Below are positions 44,886 through 52,194 of a stretch of DNA of 64,000 bases, piece after piece. Source of the DNA: Erythrobacter sp. JK5 (lineage in GTDB: Bacteria; Pseudomonadota; Alphaproteobacteria; Sphingomonadales; Sphingomonadaceae); the NCBI RefSeq assembly GCF_018205975.1, contig NZ_CP073577.1:434001-498000 (forward strand), read 5' to 3'. The notes under the pieces are model-generated. The model did no database searches. It was given only the letters and a program-made list of their open reading frames with translations, and was not told where the DNA came from. Every line of letters starts with the position of its first letter. Position 1 is the stretch's first letter. The translations under genes and the position numbers were made by a program.

Positions 44886-46283
44886 GTGTCCGAGCAAGGC
44901 GAAACATCGACCGACATCCTTCGGGCAGCCGAGTTATTCAAGCGCTATCAGAGTCCGGCGATTCTCCTGCACCGGCCTTATCCGCCCCACTCGGTGCCGG
45001 AGAGCCTCAGCTACTTCGGTGGTTTGCCAACACTCCCCAGTGACTGTGAATGGCCACGCACTACAGATGGCGTGGCGTTGCACTTCTTTTGCCAGATCGA
45101 TTGCTCGGAAATCACGTGGTCAACGCCATTGCCGAAACGCGGGATTCTCTACTTTTTCGGGCGTGATGATGAGGAGCAGAGTTGGAACATAGAAAGACCC
45201 GAGGAATGCTGCAGGGTCATATTTGCCGATGATAAGGCAAGGGTCGGTGGTCAAGTTCAACCTCCCCCCGACCTCAAACCGATACGCGGCATGTTTCAGG
45301 AATCGGCATTTCGTGAAGTGGCACTGGATTCGGATCCTCCGCCGCTGGTGCATGTTAAATGGCCAATTCAGCTTTGCCCGATGGAGAGCTTTCCCGATAC
45401 GTCAGGTTTGCCGCCGTTGATTCATCAATCGAATGAACCGTGGGCAAAGACGTCTCGCGCCTTCCGGCATAGAAATGCGCTGAGAAGGATCTGGCCATGG
45501 ATGCGTCCGCTTCCCAAGCTGGATACAAGGCCGGCACCGGATCAGGGCGTTTGGGACCTCTACGAAGACATCCTGCCTCATGTTCGAACGCGGGCGTTCG
45601 AACGCGCCATTCGCAGAGAGAGAGGGCCCCGTTGGGATCGATTTGAGAGCTACAGGGCGAGAGAAGTCTGCGCGTCGGAGGAGTTTCCCGAATATTGGTT
45701 TCTGGTCGAATTCATGCTCAGATATGCGCTCAGGAATGACCTCAAGGGCGCTCGGCAATACGGCGACGACGTGACACCGGAATTCGTCGCCAAACGTCAA
45801 AAGGCAGATCAGGACGTCCAGGATGAGGCGCAAGTCTGGCTGAAACGAGCGCTGGAGTACGCTCACGGGATGTGCCCCACGGCGCCTGAGCGGATTGAAT
45901 TTCGCGATTGGCTAAAAAGTGTCGACGAGCGAATGACTTGGCACGGCATGACAGGTCGCTGGCTAAAGGAGTCCGCGAAGTACGTTGTTCGCGCGTGCGC
46001 GGGGGATCGCGCTATGTCAGAGGCTCTCCCGCAATGGGTGTATGATGCTGCGGACGAGAGTTTATTCCCGACGTCCGCCGAGTTTTCGCAAATGTTGGGA
46101 GAGGCTCCTGCGTCTCAAGGCGCTCAGTCGGCGGACAATCCTGAGATTTGCCTGCTGAACCTGTGCAGCGACCCCGGCGTTGGCTGGCAATTCTGGGACA
46201 TGGGCGAGTGCAGCTTCTGGATCGATCCTGACGATCTTGCAGCCCGAGATTTCAGTCGCGTGATAGGCATGATGGCTGGATGA
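44886..46283 (+). CDS. DUF1963 (YwqG-like) protein, atypical composition
   Basis: 465 residues from GTG 44886. The N-terminal part is YwqG/DUF1963-like: SYFGGLPTLPSDCEWPR, then GVALHFFCQIDCSEITW and KRGILYFFGRDDE. The C-terminal part shows NLCSDPGVGWQFWDMGECSF and DLAARDFSRV, where the family reads a QxDSDxxxGWxWGDxG-like block. A Trp- and Arg-rich middle (about 175-400) is not recognised. GC is about 52% in 45301-45360 against 73% in 44521-44580, so the gene was probably acquired. Function of the family is unknown. It sits 2 bases after DUF2794. Confidence 0.8.
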   Translation: MSEQGETSTDILRAAELFKRYQSPAILLHRPYPPHSVPESLSYFGGLPTLPSDCEWPRTTDGVALHFFCQIDCSEITWSTPLPKRGILYFFGRDDEEQSWNIERPEECCRVIFADDKARVGGQVQPPPDLKPIRGMFQESAFREVALDSDPPPLVHVKWPIQLCPMESFPDTSGLPPLIHQSNEPWAKTSRAFRHRNALRRIWPWMRPLPKLDTRPAPDQGVWDLYEDILPHVRTRAFERAIRRERGPRWDRFESYRAREVCASEEFPEYWFLVEFMLRYALRNDLKGARQYGDDVTPEFVAKRQKADQDVQDEAQVWLKRALEYAHGMCPTAPERIEFRDWLKSVDERMTWHGMTGRWLKESAKYVVRACAGDRAMSEALPQWVYDAADESLFPTSAEFSQMLGEAPASQGAQSADNPEICLLNLCSDPGVGWQFWDMGECSFWIDPDDLAARDFSRVIGMMAG

Positions 46284-46334
46284 GTTGGCCGGTCCCGTGG
46301 ACTTTAACCAAAGGGCCGGCCAGGTTCTTATGGT

Positions 46335-47264
46335 TTAGCCCCGCGCGCTGCTCGGTCCCGTTCCGGTCACTTTCTGCATCGCGGTAAGGATCGCGCCCGA
46401 CTGTTCGGAACCGCTTTGCGGTGCCTTGAGGTTGGAGAATTCGCTGATCTTGTCCCAGTTGTCGGCAAAGCCTTCGACAGTGCGCTCACCCTCGGGCAGC
46501 CACACTGCATCGTTCATGACCGTCCAGGACGAATGATAACCGCCTGCACCGGCGCCGACGATCGCGTTGGTCGGGCTGTCTTCGCTGACGAGGAACAGCG
46601 CGGCCGGGACCACGTTCACTGGGTCGAACAGCTTGAAGGCCTCTTCCGGGAAAAGGTCTTCGGTCATCCGCGTGCCTGCCACCGGCGAAAGCGTGTTGAC
46701 CCTGATGTTGTACTTCGCGCCTTCGAGCTGGAGCGTCTTGGTCAGGCCGGCGAGGCCAAGCTTGGCTGCGCCATAGTTTGCCTGCCCGAAATTGCCAAAC
46801 AGCCCGGTCGACGAAGCGGTCATCAGCACGCGGCCATAGGCCTGCTCGCGAAAGGTTTCCCAGCACGCCTTGGTGACGAAAGCCGAACCGGTGAGGTGCA
46901 CCTTGAGCACGAATTCGAAGTCTTCCGGGCTCATCTTGTGGAAGGTCTTGTCGCGCAGCACGCCGGCATTGTTGATGAGGATGTGTACGCCGCCCCACTT
47001 CTGCTTGGCGTCGGCGACCATCTTTTCCATCTGGTCGTATTCGGTGACGCTGCCGCCGTTGGACATGGCTTCGCCGCCCATCTTCTCGATTTCCTCGACC
47101 ACCTGCAGCGCCATGTCCGAATGGCCGGTGCCGTCGCGCGATCCGCCGAGATCGTTGACCACGACCTTCGCGCCGCGGCGCGCGAGTTCGAGCGCGTATT
47201 CGCGGCCCAGACCGCCGCCGGCACCGGTGACGATGGCGACCTTGTCCTTGAAGGTGATGCTCAT
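46335..47264 (-). CDS. SDR oxidoreductase of the (3R)-hydroxyacyl-CoA dehydrogenase type
   Basis: 309 residues, longer than classical SDRs. TGAGGGLGREYALELARRGA (about residues 13-32) and VVNDLGGSRDG match the N-terminal domain of eukaryotic peroxisomal multifunctional enzyme 2. NNAGVLRD (about 98) and YGAAKLGL (Tyr/Lys, about 160) complete the active site. A 60-residue C-terminal extension follows (NDAVWLPEGERTVEGFADNW). It likely oxidises a 3-hydroxyacyl-CoA or steroid side-chain intermediate. CAGGAGA lies 10 bases before the ATG at 47264. An 18-bp palindrome lies 32 bases upstream. Confidence 0.88.
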   Translation of the reverse strand: MSITFKDKVAIVTGAGGGLGREYALELARRGAKVVVNDLGGSRDGTGHSDMALQVVEEIEKMGGEAMSNGGSVTEYDQMEKMVADAKQKWGGVHILINNAGVLRDKTFHKMSPEDFEFVLKVHLTGSAFVTKACWETFREQAYGRVLMTASSTGLFGNFGQANYGAAKLGLAGLTKTLQLEGAKYNIRVNTLSPVAGTRMTEDLFPEEAFKLFDPVNVVPAALFLVSEDSPTNAIVGAGAGGYHSSWTVMNDAVWLPEGERTVEGFADNWDKISEFSNLKAPQSGSEQSGAILTAMQKVTGTGPSSARG

Positions 47265-47295
47265 GAGATGTGTCTCCTGCAATGAAAGCGGCGCG

Positions 47296-47313
47296 GTTTA
47301 CGCGCGCGTAAAC
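47296..47313. promoter_or_regulatory. Perfect 18-bp palindrome, candidate operator
   Basis: GTTTACGCGCGCGTAAAC is exactly self-complementary. It lies 32-49 bases before the start codon of the SDR gene on the minus strand, where a repressor would block transcription. TTTAC-N6-GTAAA-like sites are typical of TetR-family regulators; no regulator gene is adjacent. Chance of an 18-bp perfect palindrome at such a place is low, but the identity of the binding protein is unknown. Confidence 0.65.
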
Positions 47314-47432
47314 TTGTGTGCGGCGCTGCGTGGCACTTTCTTCGCTGCCTTGCAACAGGGGCAAATGGGAAGCTGCGATTCCGTAACGTCCGCTAAATGG
47401 CGAGTTCCCGCCTAGGCGGCAACTTGCGCGGG

Positions 47433-48128
47433 TTACAGCGTTTCCAAGGCGGAAATCAGGCCGCCCAGCGAATCGATGACGGAATCCGCGCCGAGTTCGT
47501 GCGGCGGCTTGTCGCAATAGCCGTAACCGGCGGCGATTACCGGGACTTCGGCCCCCCGCGCCGCCTTCACGTCGTAGGTTGAATCGCCCACGAACGCGAA
47601 ACGTCCTCCGCCGCAGCGGCGCTGCGCCTCGATCACGGGTTCGGGACCGGGCTTGGCCAGGTAGCGACCGTCCGATCCCTTGCCCAGGCTGTCGCCGCCG
47701 ATCACGGTTTCGAACGGCGCGAGAAAATCGAGCCGGGTCAGGATGCTGCGCGCGAACCCTTCGAACTTGTTGGTGACGACCGCCAGCCTGATGCCGCGCG
47801 CGGTCAGCTCCCCGACCACGTCACGGGCGTGCGGGTAGGGCGTGGTATGCACCGCGTTGTTGTCCGCATAGTAGCCCAGCATCGCCTTGTAGAGCGCGCG
47901 GAACTCGTCCTCCGGCAGGCCACCCTGCCGTTCGACCGCACGCGCCAGCATGATCTTCGCCCCGCCGCCGATCAGATCTTTCGACGAATCGACCGGCACC
48001 GGGTCGAATCCCCCAAGCGCAAGCGCGTGATTGACCGCTGCGCCGAGATCGCGAAACGTATCCAGCAGCGTGCCGTCGAGGTCGAACCCGACCGCATCGA
48101 AAGGGAAATCCGCCCGGGAAAAAGTCAT
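47433..48128 (-). CDS. gph: Phosphoglycolate phosphatase-like HAD hydrolase
   Basis: 231 residues of the HAD superfamily, cap type 1. Motif I is GFDLDGTLLDTFRD (nucleophile Asp, about residue 13), motif II LAVVTNKFEG (about 112), motif III lysine in YLAKPGPEPVIEA (about 148) and motif IV FAFVGDSTYDVKAARGA (about 170). These match Gph, which clears 2-phosphoglycolate from DNA repair and photorespiration-like reactions. Other small phosphatases in the family are possible. The start at 48128 avoids overlap with the divergent glmU promoter region. Confidence 0.88.
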   Translation of the reverse strand: MTFSRADFPFDAVGFDLDGTLLDTFRDLGAAVNHALALGGFDPVPVDSSKDLIGGGAKIMLARAVERQGGLPEDEFRALYKAMLGYYADNNAVHTTPYPHARDVVGELTARGIRLAVVTNKFEGFARSILTRLDFLAPFETVIGGDSLGKGSDGRYLAKPGPEPVIEAQRRCGGGRFAFVGDSTYDVKAARGAEVPVIAAGYGYCDKPPHELGADSVIDSLGGLISALETL

Positions 48129-48217
48129 GCCGGGCGCGGTGCAGGATAGGACTTCAATCCGCAAGCATTTGCTGGCAAGCGCGCCAACACAGACGTTTCA
48201 GTGGTATAGGACGCCGC

Positions 48218-49573
48218 ATGACCGATTTTGCCGCCATTATCCTGGCCGCGGGCAAGGGTACCCGCATGAAGAGCGACCTGCACAAGGTGCTGCATCCGAT
48301 TGCCGGCAAGCCGATGCTGATGCACCTGCTCGACAGCTTCGGCGAATTGTCGCCGCGCAAGACCGTGGTGGTGGTCGGCGACAAGCGCGAGCAGCTGGAC
48401 GAAGCGCTCGCAGACCGCGGCATCGCGACCGCGCTGCAGGAGCCGCAATTGGGCACCGCGCACGCCGCCTTGCAGGCGCGGGAATCCCTTTCCGGCTTTT
48501 CGGGCAACATCCTCGTGTGCTTCGGCGACTGCCCGATGGTCAGGGCCGAAACCGTGCGCAAGCTGACCGGGGCGCTCGAGAGCGGGGCGAAGGTCGCGGT
48601 GCTCGGCTTCCGTCCGGACGATCCGCTGCAATACGGCCGGATCATCGCCGATGACGACGGCACTGTGCGCAAGATGGTCGAATACAAGGACGCCAGCGAA
48701 GAAGAGCGCGCCTGCGACCTGTGCAATTCCGGCCTCATAGTTGCGCATTCGGACGATATGTGGCCGCTCCTGGATGCGGTCGGCAACGACAACGCGCAGG
48801 GCGAATATTATCTCCCCGACGTCGCCACCGGAGCCATCGCACGGGGCGACAGGGTGCAGGTGGTCGAAACCGGGTCGAGCGAGGTCTCCGGCATCAACAG
48901 CCGCGCCGAACTCGCCGCCGCCGAGGCGCAGTGGCAGGCGCTCAAGCGCGAGGAGGCGATGGCGAACGGTGCGACGCTGAAAGCACCCGAGACGGTGTTC
49001 TTCAGCTGGGACACCGAGATCGGGCGTGACGTGCTGGTCGAACCCAATGTCGTTTTCGGTCCGGGTGTGAAAATCGCCAACGGCGTGCACATCAAGAGCT
49101 TCTGCCACATCGAGGGCGCGACCATCGCCAGCGGCGCTCAGGTCGGCCCCTTTGCGCGGCTGCGTCCGGGCGCGGTGATGGAGGAGGACAGCTTCGTCGG
49201 CAATTTCGTCGAGATCAAGAAGGCGGTGCTGGGCAAGGGCGCGAAGGCCAGCCACCTGTCATACATCGGCGATGCCACGGTCGGCCAGTACGCCAATATC
49301 GGCGCGGGCACGATCACCTGCAATTACGATGGCTATTTCAAGCACCAGACCGTGATCGGCGACCGTGCATTCATCGGATCGAACAGCGCTCTTATCGCCC
49401 CGGTGACCATCGGCGCCGACGCGATCGTGGCGGCGGGCAGCGCCGTCAGCCGCGATGTCGGCGCCGGTGATCTGCGTATGGTACGCGGCGAACAGCTGGT
49501 AAAACAGGGCTGGGCCGACCGGTTCCACGACACGATGAAAAAGAAGAAAGCGGCGGCCGCAAAGAAGGAATGA
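48218..49573 (+). CDS. glmU: Bifunctional GlcN-1-P acetyltransferase / GlcNAc-1-P uridyltransferase
   Basis: 451 residues. GlmU makes UDP-GlcNAc for peptidoglycan and LPS. N-terminal uridyltransferase: AAIILAAGKGTRMKS (about residue 5), KVLHPIAGKPML, QLGTAHAA (about 74) and CFGDCPMV (about 103). The left-handed beta-helix begins near residue 245 and includes NFVEIKKAVLGKGAKASHL and YIGDATVGQYANIGAGTI with the acetyltransferase residues, then NCYDG-like NYDGYFKHQT and SNSALIAPVTIG. The Lys-rich end KKKKAAAAKKE is typical. It starts 89 bases from the divergent gph. Confidence 0.97.
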   Translation: MTDFAAIILAAGKGTRMKSDLHKVLHPIAGKPMLMHLLDSFGELSPRKTVVVVGDKREQLDEALADRGIATALQEPQLGTAHAALQARESLSGFSGNILVCFGDCPMVRAETVRKLTGALESGAKVAVLGFRPDDPLQYGRIIADDDGTVRKMVEYKDASEEERACDLCNSGLIVAHSDDMWPLLDAVGNDNAQGEYYLPDVATGAIARGDRVQVVETGSSEVSGINSRAELAAAEAQWQALKREEAMANGATLKAPETVFFSWDTEIGRDVLVEPNVVFGPGVKIANGVHIKSFCHIEGATIASGAQVGPFARLRPGAVMEEDSFVGNFVEIKKAVLGKGAKASHLSYIGDATVGQYANIGAGTITCNYDGYFKHQTVIGDRAFIGSNSALIAPVTIGADAIVAAGSAVSRDVGAGDLRMVRGEQLVKQGWADRFHDTMKKKKAAAAKKE

Positions 49574-49592
49574 CGCGAAAGGAGCCAAGCCG

Positions 49593-49958
49593 ATGACCCC
49601 GATCCAGTTCGTCGCCAGCGCCAATCATGACGAGGCGCGCGATTTCTACAGCAACACGATGGGCTTCGAGCTGACCGACGATTCGCCGTTTGCGCTCGAA
49701 TACGACACCGGCAATGGCATGCTGCGGGTGCAAAAGGTCGAGCAATTGACCCCGCACCCGTTCACCGCGCTGGGCTGGGCGGTCGATGATATTGCCGCCG
49801 CGCGCGATCGATTGGCGGAGCGCGGGGCAGGCTTCGCCTCCTACGATTTCCTCGAACAGGATGAACGCGACATCTGGACCACGCCGGACGGCGCACAAGT
49901 ATGCTGGTTCCGCGATCCCGACGGCAACACGCTGTCGCTTACGCAGTTTCCGGTGTGA
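49593..49958 (+). CDS. VOC family protein
   Basis: 121-residue single-domain VOC protein: VASANHDEARDFYSNTMGF (about residues 7-25), the mid-strand LEYDTGNGMLRVQKV, the second half ALGWAVDDIAAARDRLAERG and terminal WFRDPDGNTLSLTQF with the metal Glu position replaced (SLT rather than E at the usual place). GAAAGGAG lies 8 bases before the ATG. It begins 19 bases after glmU and its 3' end overlaps the convergent GST gene by 20 bases. Confidence 0.8.
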   Translation: MTPIQFVASANHDEARDFYSNTMGFELTDDSPFALEYDTGNGMLRVQKVEQLTPHPFTALGWAVDDIAAARDRLAERGAGFASYDFLEQDERDIWTTPDGAQVCWFRDPDGNTLSLTQFPV

Positions 49959-50664
49959 ACTGGGGATAGACTGCGCCGCGAAATCTCTCGAGCCATTCGG
50001 TCAGGCTTGGGTCGCTCGCAATCGCCGCCTTCATCGGGCTCGCGAACGGCACGTAGACGATATTGGCCAGCAGGGAATAGACGGTCGCGTCAGCAAGGCT
50101 CGGCGCATCACCGAAGAACCACGGACCGTCTCCCAGAATTCGACCGAGGGCCGCGATATCCTTGCTGCTGATCGCTGCGATATTTTCGTCCGAGTGGAGG
50201 CCCATCCCGTGACCAGCGAGTTGCTTCTTCACCCCTCGGCGCGCGAGTGGTGCCAGGATCGCGCGCGGCAGAGCCGGGATATCGCCCAGCACCGAAGCCT
50301 TCAGGATCGGCCAGTTCTCGTCGCGACACCAACGGTCGTAGACCATCGCCCAGTAGAGGTTCTCCTCGACCAAGCGCTGGATCGCGACCGCTATCCCGCG
50401 TTGCTTTGCAGAAAGGTGTGCGTCGACATCCGTGGCGAACTCCCCGGTCAGGAAAACGATGATGAGTGCCGAATCACCAAGGGTGCGCCCCTTGTAGATG
50501 ATCCACGGTGCCTTTTTCTTGGGACCGCCGAACGGCGTCGCCGCGGTGACGGAATCGTGCTCTATTCCCGTCATCCGCAGGAATGCATCGAGCTTCAGAC
50601 AGAAGGGACTGACCGAGACCAGCCCCCAGCGACCCGGCAGATGATACGCGCGCAGCCCCGTCAT
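49939..50664 (-). CDS. Glutathione S-transferase-like protein (Tom37/failed-axon type)
   Basis: 241 residues. Thioredoxin-like N-terminal half (GLVSVSPFCLKLDAFLRMTG, then FGGPKKKAPWIIYKGRTLGDS) and GST-C helical half (SLADATVYSLLANIVYVPFAS) are arranged as in metaxin/failed axon connections-type GSTs, with the conserved PWI and Tyr-Lys-Gly. Bacterial members are linked to membrane or lipid-soluble substrates, but activity is unproven. The C-terminus (about 20 bases) overlaps the VOC gene tail to tail. Confidence 0.82.
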   Translation of the reverse strand: MTGLRAYHLPGRWGLVSVSPFCLKLDAFLRMTGIEHDSVTAATPFGGPKKKAPWIIYKGRTLGDSALIIVFLTGEFATDVDAHLSAKQRGIAVAIQRLVEENLYWAMVYDRWCRDENWPILKASVLGDIPALPRAILAPLARRGVKKQLAGHGMGLHSDENIAAISSKDIAALGRILGDGPWFFGDAPSLADATVYSLLANIVYVPFASPMKAAIASDPSLTEWLERFRGAVYPQFTPETA

Positions 50665-50723
50665 GGATTGTCCCTTTCCACGCGCAGCTTAGACATTTTC
50701 TCTCGCTTGGCTAGAAAGCGGAA

Positions 50724-50993
50724 ATGGACGAGGAACTCACCTGCTGGCTGTGCGAACGCCCGTTCGAGACGCTGGTCCAGTGGCATCATCCCGTGCCGAA
50801 GGCGAAGAAGGGGCGCGGCACCGTCCCCGTCCATCCGATCTGCCACAAGACGATCCACGCGAATTTCTCGAACGCCGAACTGGCGCGGATTGGCGAGGAT
50901 GCGGACAATATCCGCGCGCATCCGGCGGTGGCGAAATTCGTGCGGTGGGTCGCGGGCAAACCGCTCGATTTCCATGCCCCCACGCGCCGCTGA
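50724..50993 (+). CDS. HNH-endonuclease-like small protein
   Basis: 89 residues. A zinc-finger/HNH-like pattern is visible: CWLCERPF (CxxC, about residues 7-14), WHHPVPKAKKG (His pair, about 20-30), then HPICHKTIHANFSNAEL, fitting H...C...H. The second metal-binding half C-x2-H is complete in HPICHKTIH, but no second CxxC is present, so catalytic competence is unsure. GAAAGCGGAAA before the ATG gives a weak ribosome site. It stands alone between GST and SOUL genes, with no toxin or restriction partner. Confidence 0.7.
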   Translation: MDEELTCWLCERPFETLVQWHHPVPKAKKGRGTVPVHPICHKTIHANFSNAELARIGEDADNIRAHPAVAKFVRWVAGKPLDFHAPTRR

Positions 50994-51067
50994 CCGCTTG
51001 GCATCCGGGAACCAATGTCGCGCGTAGCTGCTGATAGGGCGTAACCAGCACCATCAGGAGCACAAAT

Positions 51068-51715
51068 ATGGGTATCGGGAAATGGGTCGTCGGGGGTCTC
51101 GGGATCGCCGCTGTCGGAGCGGTCGCGGCCTATGCCCAGTATCGCGACAGCGAGGAACCAGACTTCGCCCTGGTGAGGGAAGACCGGGCGTTCCAGCTGC
51201 GCGATTATCCTGCGCTGGTGGTCGCCGAGGTGACCCATTCCGGCAACCGGCGTGAAGCGAGCGGCAAGAGCTTCCGGAGGCTTGCGGCTTACATTTTCGC
51301 GCAGGACCGGCCCGAAGGCGGCGAGCCGATCGCCATGACCTCGCCGGTGTTGCAAGGCCGCGCCCCGCGCGACGAGAAGATCGCAATGACCGCGCCGGTG
51401 CTGCAGGATGAGATCGCCAAGGACCGCTGGCGGATGCGGTTCGTGATGCCGGCGAAATACACGCTGACAACCCTGCCGCCCGCACCCGAAGACATCACGC
51501 TGACAGAAATTCCGGAACGGCGGATCGCGGCAGTGCGCTTCAACGGCTACGCGCGTCCAGCCGAAACGGAAGCGATGGAGCGCGAGCTTCTGAAATGGGT
51601 GACGGCACAGCAACTCACTCCGGTGGGCGACTTCGAATACGCGTTCTACGACGCGCCGATGGTGCCCGGGCCGCTGCGCCGCAACGAGGTGATGATCGAG
51701 GTCGAGGCCGACTAG
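51068..51715 (+). CDS. SOUL family heme-binding protein
   Basis: 215 residues. A hydrophobic anchor (about 5-22, WVVGGLGIAAVGAVAAYA) precedes the SOUL domain: FALVREDRAFQLRDYPALVV, FRRLAAYIFAQD, the doubled IAMTSPVL/IAMTAPVLQ motif and WRMRFVMPAKYTLTTLPPAP, ending YAFYDAPMVPGPLRRNEVMI. Prokaryotic SOUL proteins are assumed to bind heme or porphyrins, with low sequence requirement; no axial ligand is certain here. CAGGAGCAC precedes the ATG. It converges on sciP with 34 bases between. Confidence 0.9.
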   Translation: MGIGKWVVGGLGIAAVGAVAAYAQYRDSEEPDFALVREDRAFQLRDYPALVVAEVTHSGNRREASGKSFRRLAAYIFAQDRPEGGEPIAMTSPVLQGRAPRDEKIAMTAPVLQDEIAKDRWRMRFVMPAKYTLTTLPPAPEDITLTEIPERRIAAVRFNGYARPAETEAMERELLKWVTAQQLTPVGDFEYAFYDAPMVPGPLRRNEVMIEVEAD

Positions 51716-51749
51716 GCCGGACCGCTCCCATCACCTCGCGTCGGGGGCG

Positions 51750-51989
51750 TCAGGCGACTTCGAGTGAGCGAGCGCGTTGGTCGCTGACGCCGAATTGCTG
51801 TTCCCACTGCTCGAATTCGCTTTGGCTCAGCAGGTAGAGATCGCGCGCCTCGCGAAAGCTGAGTGCATCGTCGTGGACGGCGCGGACGACATTCGCCTTG
51901 CGGTTGCGCGACCATTTTACCCGGTGCGATTCCGGCAGGTGGTAGCGCTTGATCGCATCGGCGATGGACGTGTGTTCGGGATAAGCCAT
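51750..51989 (-). CDS. sciP: CtrA inhibitor SciP (DUF1153)
   Basis: 79 residues. SciP is a small helix-turn-helix protein that binds CtrA and DNA to limit CtrA-driven transcription in the cell cycle. The DUF1153 pattern is clear: HRVKWSRNRKANVVRAVHDD (about residues 22-41), then ALSFREARDLYLLSQSEFEQWEQQFGV (helices; key residues WxxRRKxxVV-like and S-x-EE/EF). CAGGAGACGAAAA precedes the ATG at 51989. A CtrA box lies 75 bases upstream. It is monocistronic. Confidence 0.88.
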   Translation of the reverse strand: MAYPEHTSIADAIKRYHLPESHRVKWSRNRKANVVRAVHDDALSFREARDLYLLSQSEFEQWEQQFGVSDQRARSLEVA

Positions 51990-52063
51990 TTTTCGTCTCC
52001 TGTTCGCCCCTGTTGCCTGACAATGCTCGATTTTCGGGGTTAACGCGGGCCTGACAAACAGGG

Positions 52064-52078
52064 TTAATTTGGCGTTAA
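52064..52078. promoter_or_regulatory. CtrA-type box upstream of sciP
   Basis: TTAATTTGGCGTTAA is an exact TTAA-N7-TTAA. A further half-site TTAA lies at 52040-52043, inside GGTTAACG. They lie 75-90 and 51-54 bases before the sciP ATG on the minus strand. In Caulobacter sciP is a CtrA target, so this fits a CtrA-SciP feedback. Confidence 0.7.
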
Positions 52079-52144
52079 CGGCTTTCCCTGTGCCGGGCTT
52101 GCGGCGAACCGAAGTCAGACTGTCGGAGCGCTTTACAAACGCAA

Positions 52145-52170
52145 GAGGCGGCCCGTTTCGGGACCGCCTC
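52145..52170. terminator. Strong hairpin after the S9 peptidase gene
   Basis: GAGGCGG (52145-52151) pairs with CCGCCTC (52164-52170), continued inside by CCCG/CGGG with a bulged A and a TTT loop: 11 pairs in all. On the minus strand it lies 25 bases after the peptidase stop, followed by TTGCGTTTG, a poor U-tract. Probable terminator. Confidence 0.6.
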
Positions 52171-52194
52171 CAGCGTTCGAAATGGCTGCACGAA

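Noticed and set aside
47330..47346. TGGCAC-like sequence with GG and GC 10 bases apart
   Set aside because: It faces the 3' end of gph with no gene downstream on that strand, and the -12 part reads TCGC rather than TTGC.
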